Part shown: piece after piece, positions 54,221-61,278 of the stretch
Layout: each line of letters opens with the position of its first letter
How positions within the stretch are numbered: position 1 is the stretch's first letter
DNA from: an uncultured Ruminiclostridium sp.
GTDB lineage: Bacteria; Bacillota; Clostridia; Oscillospirales; Ruminococcaceae
Length of the DNA: 61,409 bases
Assembly (NCBI GenBank): GCA_947623915.1
Contig: CANQIB010000015.1
Location: 1 to 61,409 of the forward strand
Direction: 5' to 3'
Notes under the pieces: generated by a model
Database searches by the model: none
The model's input: the letters and a program-made list of their open reading frames with translations, nothing else
Told to the model about the DNA's origin: nothing
Program-made: the position numbers and the translations under genes

Positions 54221-55087
54221 TTACTTCCTTTCGTCGCAGCCGATATACACGGCTCTGTATTTTTCCAGCATATACGCGGGAGCGTATGAGCGTTTCGCCT
54301 TACGCAGATTTTCTTCGCCCATATCTTCCTCGCGGTTGATATATTCGTAACCCTCGCACAGCTCATTGGCTATCAGATAGTTTATCATCGGATATGCCCC
54401 GTCATAGTCGGTAAAAGCCTTTTCAACGTGCGTTACGAAGGTGTCGGAATTTTGCCGTTCCCCGTAAGAAAACGCCTGTACCTCTCCGTTCACCCTGATA
54501 AGTCCGCCCTCAAGTCCAAGCTCAAAAAAATGCTCCAGCCCCACTCCGACGGCGCACATCTCGTCGCTCTTTTCGGGGCAGGCGTCGCAGTTGTTCCTGC
54601 GGCACCATTCAACGCTCATCTTGCGGCAGTCGTCGATATTTTCCGGCGTGATACGCTCGAATATGTATTCCAACGCTTTGAACCTATTGACGTAATTGCG
54701 CTTGGAATGGAGCTTTTTGCCCTTCAGCGTTCTCAAGGCCTCCGCGCGGTAAATGTAATCGAACATTCCCTCGTCGAAAGAAAACTCGAACTCGTCGGGA
54801 AATTCCTTTTCCAGCAGCAGCTTTGCGCTTTTATCCATACTGGTAAATTTAAGCGGCAGCCCGTTTTCACGGCAGTACCTTTTCAGCCGCGCGATAAGCC
54901 CCTTTACGTCCCCGCGCCCCGCGGGGAACGCGAACCCGTCGCCGTATTTGCATATGTAAAAGTCCTGCCAACGTGCGACCGTAATATCGAAAATATCTTT
55001 CCAGACAAAATTGTTTGTGAAATTATACTCGCAGCCCTGATAGTCGGAAAGCTCCAACAACGGCTGTATCCATTCTTTGTCCGACAA
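54221..55087 (-). CDS. DUF2156 protein (LPG synthase C-terminal-like acyltransferase fold)
   Basis: 288 residues, soluble, with the GNAT-like layout of the DUF2156 family (VNGEVQAFSYGERQNSDTF, EYINREEDMGEENLRKAKRS). Relatives are the catalytic domains of lysyl-phosphatidylglycerol synthases; this stand-alone form lacks the membrane half. Its substrate is unknown. The start is a TTG preceded by AAGGAAATAGAA. The next gene, DJ-1, starts seven bases after the stop. Confidence 0.8.
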   Translation of the reverse strand: MSDKEWIQPLLELSDYQGCEYNFTNNFVWKDIFDITVARWQDFYICKYGDGFAFPAGRGDVKGLIARLKRYCRENGLPLKFTSMDKSAKLLLEKEFPDEFEFSFDEGMFDYIYRAEALRTLKGKKLHSKRNYVNRFKALEYIFERITPENIDDCRKMSVEWCRRNNCDACPEKSDEMCAVGVGLEHFFELGLEGGLIRVNGEVQAFSYGERQNSDTFVTHVEKAFTDYDGAYPMINYLIANELCEGYEYINREEDMGEENLRKAKRSYAPAYMLEKYRAVYIGCDERK

Positions 55088-55118
55088 TTCTATTTCCTTA
55101 AATTTAAGGATCTCGTCA

Positions 55119-55790
55119 TTACTGCTTATCTATACTCACCGCGCTTTCTATTATCTCCTCCAGCATTTCGCCGACCGTTTCCACAGGCAGCGGCTCATCT
55201 CCCCGCGAACACGGTATGATGCGCCAGTCCTGCTTTTCAGCGGCGTACATAGCCGCCTCGCGGCATTTTTCAAGGAAGATAACATTTTTCTCATGTATGT
55301 CTTTTTTCTGCTCATCTCCGTTGTAACGGCTGCTGAGCAGACGCTGAGATATCTCGGTAGGCATATCCAAAAACACCGTCAGCTTGGGAACGGGTATCGC
55401 AAATTTCACAAATTCCTGGTCGGTAAGCCACCGTAAAAATTCGTCCCAGTTTTCACGCGGCAGCTTTGCCATCTGATATATAGCGTTGGAGGAGGTGTAG
55501 CGCGCCGCGATAAGCGTTCTGCCGCTTTTGTAGTCTTTTTCCCAATCGGTCTTATAGCTTATATATCTGTCTATCGAATAAAAGCTGGACGCCGTGTACG
55601 CTCCCGTGAGCGGGTCGCTTTCGCCGAATCCGTCCGCCAAATACCGCTCTATTATCTCTCCGCTCGGACTGCCGTAATTCGGGAAGCTGATGAACTTCGC
55701 CCTGTCCCCGTATTTTCTTTTTAAGCGTTCGAACTGCGTGCTTTTGCCGCAGCCGTCCAAGCCCTCAATGACTATCAGCTTTCCGTCCAT
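55119..55790 (-). CDS. tmk: Thymidylate kinase-family enzyme
   Basis: 223 residues with the P-loop GLDGCGKST (10-18), DRYISYKTDW and AARYTSSNAIYQMAKLP, matching a dTMP kinase of the clostridial subtype. It phosphorylates dTMP to dTDP. It heads the tmk-DUF2156-DJ-1-5FCL-mltG-U32 series on the minus strand. AGGAGC precedes the ATG. Confidence 0.88.
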   Translation of the reverse strand: MDGKLIVIEGLDGCGKSTQFERLKRKYGDRAKFISFPNYGSPSGEIIERYLADGFGESDPLTGAYTASSFYSIDRYISYKTDWEKDYKSGRTLIAARYTSSNAIYQMAKLPRENWDEFLRWLTDQEFVKFAIPVPKLTVFLDMPTEISQRLLSSRYNGDEQKKDIHEKNVIFLEKCREAAMYAAEKQDWRIIPCSRGDEPLPVETVGEMLEEIIESAVSIDKQ

Positions 55791-56483
55791 TATAAGCTCC
55801 TGTTAAATTAAACATCGTATATAGCTATTGTATCATAAATCGCCGTTTTAGTCAACCTTTTAATACCAAATAACGTAAATTTGAAAGTTGTTATAATTAG
55901 CTTAACAGATGTAGAACCGTTCAGGAAGCGGAACTACAGAATGTTAGGCTTATTTTTTTCACAAAAAAACATTAAAAATGGTAAATCCTGCATTTGTTTA
56001 CAACAAGGCAGTATTTATACAAAAGCCTGCGGCTGCGCAAGCCGGGAGGCATTCGCAGCCGCAGGCTTCCGGCGCACAAAAACGTCGTACAAATTGAATC
56101 CCTTTGCAGACGGTGATGAAAAGACTGCACCCGTAATAACGACGCATCAGCCCGCGAACTGCTTGGCGAGTAACCTTGTAAGCGTGGGACGCCGGATCAA
56201 AACGATTCGGAGCGCGTATATATACCGACATTCGAGTTGGTTGAGCTACTTCGGGAACAATGCAAGTGTTAAGCAATGCTCGTACCAAAGCGCGAATCTG
56301 CCGGGTCTGATAGGAGGAAAAAGCTCTAAAATTTGAGGTGAGGAACTGTGTGTTTCTTGCCTCTTATCTGCAATATGCGAGGTTTCAAGTCTTGCATATT
56401 GCTCCAAAATCTTCTACATTTTGAGTGCCACCACCTGATGAAGTGAACCGAGCAAAACGGCTCGGTTCACTTCAAAATCTTTT
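55791..56483. other. Gene-free accessory stretch holding a large RNA
   Basis: Nearly 700 bases with no convincing reading frame. A/T-rich DNA at 55791-56006 is followed by the HEARO-like RNA (56007-56336), about 100 bases of unassigned sequence, and the terminator hairpin at 56439-56485. Confidence 0.6.
56007..56336 (+). ncRNA. HEARO/omega-RNA-like structured RNA without IscB
   Basis: A highly structured segment. It starts with a perfect 15-bp stem (AAGCCTGCGGCTGCG and complement, 56023-56068) around a 16-base loop. It continues with GCGAACTGCTTGGCGA, a GCGT/ACGC hairpin, CCGGATC/GATTCGG, and TTCGGGAACAATGC, and ends in GGAGGAAA. The 5' hairpin, GAACTGC..GGCG block, GGGAACAAT block and terminal GGAGG occur in the same order as in the IscB omega RNA I know from memory. 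In those RNAs a guide of about 16 bases precedes the first hairpin, here 56007-56022. No IscB frame follows. Identification is by remembered motifs, so a different RNA family remains possible. Confidence 0.55.
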
Positions 56484-56485
56484 TT
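56439..56485 (+). terminator. Terminator downstream of the HEARO-like RNA
   Basis: A perfect 15-bp stem (TGAAGTGAACCGAGC and complement) with a six-base loop, followed by AAAATCTTTTTT. It would end a plus-strand transcript from the structured RNA. Confidence 0.7.
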
Positions 56486-56855
56486 GGAAAGGGTGAGAAA
56501 AACGAAGAACACGCTGGGTATTAAGCGAATGGCAGAGCTAATGCTGGCGAACATGGCAGCTTTTGGTGCGGTGAATGTACCAAAAGTGAATTGGCATCGA
56601 ATTTCAAAAGAATTTGCATACCGAAAGAACACCAGCAGCGAGTGCTTGGAATACTTTCTCTCCAACAAGACGTGCGAGTTGTATGCTTGTGGCGACGGGT
56701 GCAAAAAAATAATCTTTCGGGTATACCGTGAGGCAGAACCGAGGAAATACGAAACGCTGTACTTCACCAGCGGGCGAGTGAACGATGATTTTGAACTGCT
56801 TGAAGCGGACAAAAGATTCAAGTATGTTGACATCGGGAAGCAAAGAACAAGATAG
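56484..56855 (+). CDS. Possible small protein, start unclear
   Basis: A frame of about 124 codons with plausible composition (WHRISKEFAYRKNTSSECLE, YFLSNKTCELYACGDGC). The upstream start would be a TTG inside the T run of a terminator, and no good ribosome site is seen; an in-frame ATG at 56529 gives about 109 residues. The stop overlaps a 46-base palindrome. I do not recognise the sequence. It may be a decayed gene. Confidence 0.4.
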   Translation: MERVRKTKNTLGIKRMAELMLANMAAFGAVNVPKVNWHRISKEFAYRKNTSSECLEYFLSNKTCELYACGDGCKKIIFRVYREAEPRKYETLYFTSGRVNDDFELLEADKRFKYVDIGKQRTR

Positions 56856-56896
56856 CAGCTTTCTCAGCGCAACGTTGCGCTGAGAAAGCTGCTATC
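56851..56896. repeat. Perfect 46-base palindrome
   Basis: The two 23-base halves are exact reverse complements with no loop (left half starts GATAGCAGCTTTCTCAGC). It lies between the preceding frame and tRNA-Gln(UUG), with no T run. It could be a transcript-end structure or a protein-binding site; its exactness suggests recent origin or selection. Confidence 0.7.
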
Positions 56897-56903
56897 AATA
56901 TAT

Positions 56904-56978
56904 TGTGACATAGCCAAGCGGAAAGGCAACGGATTTTGATTCCGTCATTCGTTGGTTCAAATCCAACTGTCACAGCCA
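56904..56978 (+). tRNA. tRNA-Gln (anticodon UUG)
   Basis: Acceptor TGTGACA/TGTCACA, anticodon loop TTTTGAT with anticodon TTG, T-loop TTCAAAT, encoded CCA. The right-hand mobile element begins just after it, and tRNA 3' ends are common integration sites, so this gene may be its attachment site. Confidence 0.95.
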
Positions 56979-57010
56979 CCGGGAAATTTTGTCACCATAA
57001 CACCCGGATT

Positions 57011-57074
57011 TGCGGACGGCGATTGCGCGTCGCTTGAGGGAGCGGTTAAAGCCTCTCCGCTCCCTTGGTCCGCA
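57011..57074 (+). ncRNA. Candidate three-way-junction RNA after tRNA-Gln
   Basis: TGCGGAC (57011) pairs with GTCCGCA (57068) and encloses two hairpins, GCGA/TCGC and GGGAGCGG/CCGCTCCC. There is no open frame. It precedes the first gene leader of the right-hand element. Base pairing is visible; a function is not. Confidence 0.4.
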
Positions 57075-57087
57075 TCTTAATTAAGGA

Positions 57088-57139
57088 AAAGAGGCAAACA
57101 CGTTTAAAGTCCCGCAAAACGCGGGCAGAAAGAGGCTAA
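57088..57139 (+). promoter_or_regulatory. Repeated gene leader, copy 1
   Basis: AAAAGAGGCAAACACGTTTAAAG is followed by the hairpin CCCGC-AAAAC-GCGGG and AGAAAGAGGCTAA, ending four bases before the ATG of the next gene. A near-identical copy precedes parA at 58013-58065 (loop C changed to T) and a short 3' copy lies at 57366-57379. AAAGAGGC may serve as the ribosome site. Confidence 0.6.
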
Positions 57140-57142
57140 AAA

Positions 57143-57331
57143 ATGACATTTGCGGAATTTAAAAGAACACACGACGGCGGGATATATGGAATTGCAAAAG
57201 AGGATATACCCGATTTTTGCAAAAAAGGCGATATGATATGGCAAAACTGCGATAATTTTATAGTTGTCGAAATCCTTTATCAACCGTTAAACGGAATTTA
57301 CACCGTGTATCTCGAAAAGCCGAAAGGATAA
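57143..57331 (+). CDS. Small unknown protein of the right-hand element
   Basis: 62 residues, MTFAEFKRTHDGGIYGIAKE, compact and soluble, with a C-terminal VYLEKPKG. It is preceded by leader copy 1. I do not recognise it; its place suggests a regulatory or maintenance gene of the element. Confidence 0.6.
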   Translation: MTFAEFKRTHDGGIYGIAKEDIPDFCKKGDMIWQNCDNFIVVEILYQPLNGIYTVYLEKPKG

Positions 57332-57380
57332 TTGAAAACAACGCTGCCCTATCGGCTACACGGGGAGAAAAGAGGCTAAT

Positions 57381-57614
57381 ATGTGGACAGACAGACTTGA
57401 TACCGGCGTATATGAGCGCCTGTGTAATTGCAGGAGCAGAAAAAGCGACATCGAGCCGCTGACGAATGCAAAATGGGCAGCTATGAAAGAGGCTGGAAAA
57501 GACAAGCAGGGATTTACCAAAGAGGACGCGCTGATATCCGTTTTGGAACTGCTCGAATCAAACAACACACCATACGACCTTTCTTTAGACGATTACGACG
57601 CGCTGGCGCGTTAA
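57381..57614 (+). CDS. Small unknown protein of the right-hand element
   Basis: 77 residues, MWTDRLDTGVYERLCNCRSR, with charged helical C-terminus (LDDYDALAR). It is preceded by AGAAAAGAGGCTAA, the third copy of the leader end. No match recognised. Confidence 0.6.
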   Translation: MWTDRLDTGVYERLCNCRSRKSDIEPLTNAKWAAMKEAGKDKQGFTKEDALISVLELLESNNTPYDLSLDDYDALAR

Positions 57615-57631
57615 GAAAAGGAGAGATAACA

Positions 57632-57904
57632 ATGTTTGCAAAAGAGAAGAATGTGAACAGTCACGGGATGCGTTTTCTGTGCATCTTCGGGCAATACATA
57701 AACGGCGGATATGTCGCTATCTTGAACTGGGGCGTAGCGGCTGAACTCTCGGATAGCGGTTGCAGCGTTGCCTACAACACATCAAAGATTTTAGAAGCGT
57801 TGGAGCGTTCGCCGGACGCGGCGCTGCTGCCGACAGCACAAACGGCGCGGTCTGAAATTGCCCGCGAACTGGCGGAAATGTTTGACGATTGCATGGCGGA
57901 ATAA
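57632..57904 (+). CDS. Unknown protein of the right-hand element
   Basis: 90 residues from the ATG at 57632, chosen because AAAAGGAGAGATAAC precedes it; a longer frame in the same phase lacks a good start. It has a hydrophobic middle (CIFGQYINGGYVAILNWGVA) that could be a membrane or core segment, and an acidic tail (EMFDDCMAE). Function unknown. The T-arm-like RNA repeat A follows. Confidence 0.6.
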   Translation: MFAKEKNVNSHGMRFLCIFGQYINGGYVAILNWGVAAELSDSGCSVAYNTSKILEALERSPDAALLPTAQTARSEIARELAEMFDDCMAE

Positions 57905-57916
57905 TGTTTTTTCGAC

Positions 57917-58012
57917 ATACGGGCGGTCTTTCCGCCCATACACGGAAGCGGTAGAACCGTCCGGGTGCAACTCCCGGAGCTTTCGAAAAATTCATCGGAC
58001 TTCAAGTCCGAT
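57917..58012 (+). ncRNA. Structured RNA-like repeat, copy A
   Basis: A 96-base segment between two genes, repeated at 61148-61244. It folds as hairpin GGGCGG/CCGCCC, an outer stem GGAAGC/GCTTTC holding CCGGG-TGCAACT-CCCGG, and a final near-palindrome ATCGGACTT/AAGTCCGAT. The seven-base loop hairpin resembles a tRNA T-arm. Copy B pairs the outer stem as GGAAGC/GCTTCC, so both copies keep the stem. Confidence 0.55.
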
Positions 58013-58065
58013 AAAAGAGGCAAACACGTTTAAAGCCCCGCAAAATGCGGGCAGAAAGAGGCTAA
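58013..58065 (+). promoter_or_regulatory. Repeated gene leader, copy 2 (parA)
   Basis: It is almost the same as copy 1 and ends one base before the parA ATG. The hairpin loop reads AAAAT instead of AAAAC, with the stem unchanged. Confidence 0.6.
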
Positions 58066-58066
58066 C

Positions 58067-58846
58067 ATGAAACAAAAGGTATTTGCAATCGCAAATCAAA
58101 AAGGCGGTGTGGGAAAGACTACTACCGCACTTAATCTGGGCGCGGCGCTGGCAAAGATGGGCAAGAGCGTTCTTCTCATCGACCTAGACCCGCAGGGCAA
58201 TCTGAGCAGCTATCTCGGCTGGAACGGAGATGGCAGCACTATTGCGGATATGCTTTCTGCGGTATGCGGAAAGACCGCAAAGCCTGTCGAGTTTTCTTTT
58301 CAGACAAATGAAAGAGAAAATATCACCTACATACCGGCAGACGAAAGCCTTATCGAGCTTAACGAAAAGCTCGCATCGGTGATCGGGCGCGAAAGCGTTT
58401 TACGGCGACTGCTTATTCAAGAACCTTTTCAAGCGTTCGACATCATAATCATTGACTGTCCGCCGACGCTGAGCCTATACACGATAAACGCTCTTGCGGC
58501 TTCGTCCGGCGTTATCATACCCGTGCAGACGCAGGATTTTGCGCTGGACGGCATCAGTCAGTTTGAGGATACGTTCGGGCAAGTGAAATCATATATCAAT
58601 CCGGCGCTGGAGCTTGTCGGAATTTTGCCGACAATGGCGGAACGCACGATAACTACACGCGACGTGATGGAACGGCTCGACGTGAAGTACAAAGATGAAC
58701 TGTTCAAAACTCGCATCGGCAAATATACCGAAGCGACGGACAGCGTTCGGACTAAGCAGAGCATGGTAAATATGCGCGGCGGAAAGCTCGGCGAAAAGTA
58801 CATAGAGCTTGCACATGAAGTTTTGACGAGAGTGGGTGAAAACTGA
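58067..58846 (+). CDS. parA: ParA-family ATPase of the right-hand element
   Basis: 259 residues with NQKGGVGKTTTALNLGAALA (deviant Walker A), LLIDLDPQGNLSSYLGW and IIDCPPTLSLYTINALA. Partition ATPase, working with the ParB encoded directly after it. It is preceded by leader copy 2 and the T-arm-like RNA A. It is not closely alike the left ICE ParA in sequence, so the two elements are separate. Confidence 0.9.
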   Translation: MKQKVFAIANQKGGVGKTTTALNLGAALAKMGKSVLLIDLDPQGNLSSYLGWNGDGSTIADMLSAVCGKTAKPVEFSFQTNERENITYIPADESLIELNEKLASVIGRESVLRRLLIQEPFQAFDIIIIDCPPTLSLYTINALAASSGVIIPVQTQDFALDGISQFEDTFGQVKSYINPALELVGILPTMAERTITTRDVMERLDVKYKDELFKTRIGKYTEATDSVRTKQSMVNMRGGKLGEKYIELAHEVLTRVGEN

Positions 58847-58847
58847 T

Positions 58848-59735
58848 ATGGCATTTGGAACTGCAACGGCTCAAAACCCCTCAAAGTTTTCTCTTTCGGC
58901 GTTCCTCGGCAATGTTAATGCCGGCGAAGTGAAAGAGCTGGACATAGACAGCTTGCTGAAATACAATGGCGGCAATCAGCCGTTTTCAATGTACAGTGAG
59001 GACAAAATGAACGAGCTGGTCGAAAGCATACGCGTGAACGGCTTGCTTCAGCCGATACTTGTACAGCCGTTAGATGGCGGCAAGTACGAGATTCTTGCCG
59101 GACACAACAGAGTTGAGGGCTGCCGCCGTGCGGGACTTGAGAGAGTAAAAAGTATAATCCTCGAAAATCTGAGCGAGGAGCAGGCGCAGCTTGTTGTGAC
59201 CGACACCAACCTTTGCCAGCGGGAAAAGCTCAAACCCTCGGAAAGAGCAAAGGCTTATGCAATGCAAAAATCCGCACTCAAAAAAATCGGCAGAAAAGCG
59301 CCGATAACGGAGATGTCTGAGCAGTACAGCGAAACTACGAAAACGATCTCCAGATATTTAACGCTTAATAAGATAGTCGTTCCCGAACTGCTGGACGAGA
59401 TAGACAGCGGACGAGTGAATATTAACGCCGGGGCAATTTTGGCAAATCTTCCTAAAGAAGCGCAAGAGGGAATGGTCAAATATTTGCAGGATGATCCGAA
59501 AAGAAAAATCAGCGAATCTTTGGCTTCTAAACTTGCTCATCGGGCGCGGGAAGAAAATTTGATACCGGCGAGGAAGAAACCTGAAAAGAAATATCTGGAT
59601 ATACGACTGGCAAAGCAGTACATAATCTCATCGGGCATCCCGCAGGAAAAGATACAAAATTTCATTGTATTTTGCCTGTCAAACAGCAAAATACTGGAAT
59701 ATTTTTTAAAAGGAGAAAATCAAAATGACGACTAA
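58848..59735 (+). CDS. parB: ParB-family protein of the right-hand element
   Basis: About 295 residues starting MAFGTATAQNPSKFSLS; this ATG is just after the parA stop, and an upstream GTG is less likely. The ParB core (LLQPILVQPLDGGKYEILAG, then HNRVEGCRRAG) with the GHNR motif and a helix-turn-helix (YSETTKTISRYLTLNKI) are clear. It should bind a centromere site of the element and load as a CTP-dependent clamp. Confidence 0.88.
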   Translation: MAFGTATAQNPSKFSLSAFLGNVNAGEVKELDIDSLLKYNGGNQPFSMYSEDKMNELVESIRVNGLLQPILVQPLDGGKYEILAGHNRVEGCRRAGLERVKSIILENLSEEQAQLVVTDTNLCQREKLKPSERAKAYAMQKSALKKIGRKAPITEMSEQYSETTKTISRYLTLNKIVVPELLDEIDSGRVNINAGAILANLPKEAQEGMVKYLQDDPKRKISESLASKLAHRAREENLIPARKKPEKKYLDIRLAKQYIISSGIPQEKIQNFIVFCLSNSKILEYFLKGENQNDD

Positions 59736-59925
59736 GAAGTCAAAACCTTATTACATAGTCGCACAAGACGACGGTGACATAAAAGCACTTGAGGACGCAA
59801 ACATACCGTTCTCGTACAGAAAACTCGACGCAGATTACATAATATGCCTCAACACCAAGTATCAACAGGAAGCTGTGAGCATAATTCAATGCCGGAAAGA
59901 AGAAAAAAGAGGTCGATCTTCATGA
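59725..59925 (+). CDS. Small unknown protein
   Basis: 66 residues, MTTKKSKPYYIVAQDDGDIK, preceded by AAAAGGAGAAAATC. It overlaps the parB stop. Basic C-terminus (KEEKRGRSS). Function not recognised; it probably shares the parAB transcript. Confidence 0.55.
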   Translation: MTTKKSKPYYIVAQDDGDIKALEDANIPFSYRKLDADYIICLNTKYQQEAVSIIQCRKEEKRGRSS

Positions 59926-60035
59926 AAAAATACGCATCGGTTTGGAACAAACTCTCCGATTGTATAGATATTATTCTTGTTGCCTTGCTGCTGCTTGGAT
60001 TCAGCATAGCTTTAATACTCGGCAATGAAAAGTGA
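59922..60035 (+). CDS. 37-residue membrane protein
   Basis: MKKYASVWNKLSDCIDIILV begins it, with one membrane helix (IILVALLLLGFSIALIL). Its ATG overlaps the preceding stop as ATGA, suggesting coupled translation. Unknown role. Confidence 0.5.
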   Translation: MKKYASVWNKLSDCIDIILVALLLLGFSIALILGNEK

Positions 60036-60048
60036 AAGGAAAAAGAAT

Positions 60049-61134
60049 ATGAAACTTTATGAACTACTGGAAGAAAACCCCGGCGAAGAAATAACGGTGT
60101 GGGATGAAAATTACGACCTTGAATGTTATTTTTACGGCGGCGTAATCGACGATAAAGGCAACGATGAATGGGATACAGCGATGTATCAACTGGCTAAAAA
60201 GCTAGAAGTCGTCAGCACAGAAATCAAAGACAATCGAACGATTGCGACAGTAAACCTTTCTCAAATAGTCGAAAATAACCTTGACGGACTGGAAAAGGCG
60301 GACTTATTCATCAACTGCGATATTGACGATATAATGGAAAACATGGCTAATATTCTCTCCGGGAATGTTTCGGAAAATTGGCTCACGGACTTTGTAGAAG
60401 CGCTGACGCGAACTGATGAGCGATTTTCTGAACATAGCACATTTTCCGAAGAGGAAGAAAGGTCAGACGACAAGCCTGCTCTGTTTGATATAAACGAAGA
60501 GGACGACCCAGACTACTATGAGGTACAGGAGTTAGCCGAGCAGGAAGCAGCGACAGACCGACAAACTGTCCGTGAAAAGCTGAAAAAAGAAATATTTGAA
60601 GCTATCGAACGGGCTTTTCGGGCAAGCTGGGAAAGCCCTAACTATTTTTCCGTCTACATTGATTTTGACACAGGCAGACCATATACAAACGAAGAACTTA
60701 GCTTAAGTGAAATGCCAATGTCCGTATATTTCGGCAAGGATTTCGGGATTTACAACTGCGGCGGAAATCCAGAACTGTATGATCCCGTCATCTATGACGA
60801 TAATTATCTGGGAAACCTTGAATCATGGCTTAACGATTATGAGCGCTCCAAATATAATGAATGGCTACAGTCCGATGAGTTTAAGGAGCTTGAAGAAAAT
60901 GACGAAAGCGAAGATAAAGACGAGTGCGAGCAAGCAAAAATCGAATGGATCAAAACAAACACAAACGCACACAAAGCATTATACGAATATGCGCGTGACG
61001 AAGAATTGGCGGAGTTTGCTTACGAAGCTGACGAGATAGCAGAGGACGCAATCAACACATGGGAAAAAGCTATTAAAGAAGAAGCCGAGGGCACAGACGA
61101 GGGCGAAGCGCCGATATTTCAACGAGCGCGATAG
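60049..61134 (+). CDS. Acidic unknown protein of the right-hand element
   Basis: 361 residues starting MKLYELLEENPGEEITVWDE, with AAAGGAAAAAG upstream; a frame start 24 bases earlier is less well supported. It is strongly acidic, with a coiled segment rich in Glu/Asp (about 130-190) and a C-terminal helical region (KEEAEGTDEGEAPIFQRAR). No signal peptide or membrane helix. The N-terminal part resembles small domains of ICE-borne anti-restriction-like or DUF proteins in composition only. Function not assigned. Confidence 0.6.
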   Translation: MKLYELLEENPGEEITVWDENYDLECYFYGGVIDDKGNDEWDTAMYQLAKKLEVVSTEIKDNRTIATVNLSQIVENNLDGLEKADLFINCDIDDIMENMANILSGNVSENWLTDFVEALTRTDERFSEHSTFSEEEERSDDKPALFDINEEDDPDYYEVQELAEQEAATDRQTVREKLKKEIFEAIERAFRASWESPNYFSVYIDFDTGRPYTNEELSLSEMPMSVYFGKDFGIYNCGGNPELYDPVIYDDNYLGNLESWLNDYERSKYNEWLQSDEFKELEENDESEDKDECEQAKIEWIKTNTNAHKALYEYARDEELAEFAYEADEIAEDAINTWEKAIKEEAEGTDEGEAPIFQRAR

Positions 61135-61147
61135 TTTTCTTTTCAAG

Positions 61148-61244
61148 ATACGGGCGGTCTTTCCGCCCATATATGGAAGCGGCAGCTGTTATCCGGGTGC
61201 AACTCCCGGAGCTTCCTGATAATTCATCGGACTTGAAGTCCGAT
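61148..61244 (+). ncRNA. Structured RNA-like repeat, copy B
   Basis: The second copy of the segment at 57917-58012, again between two genes. It keeps the GGGCGG/CCGCCC hairpin, CCGGG-TGCAACT-CCCGG, and the final near-palindrome with its loop base changed (C to G). The outer stem is GGAAGC/GCTTCC. Sequence between the stems has changed, which favours conservation of structure. Confidence 0.55.
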
Positions 61245-61278
61245 TATAGCAGACAATGAAAAAGAAAGCGAGGATGAC

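Noticed and set aside
56007-56336. Group I or group II intron
   Set aside because: There is no GTGCG start, no domain V-like hairpin, no reverse transcriptase gene and no group I P/Q/R/S core.
57917-58012. Cobalamin riboswitch
   Set aside because: GGTGCAA-TCC is similar to the core, but the other conserved parts (GCCACTG and the rest of the about 200-base fold) are missing and the following gene is parA.
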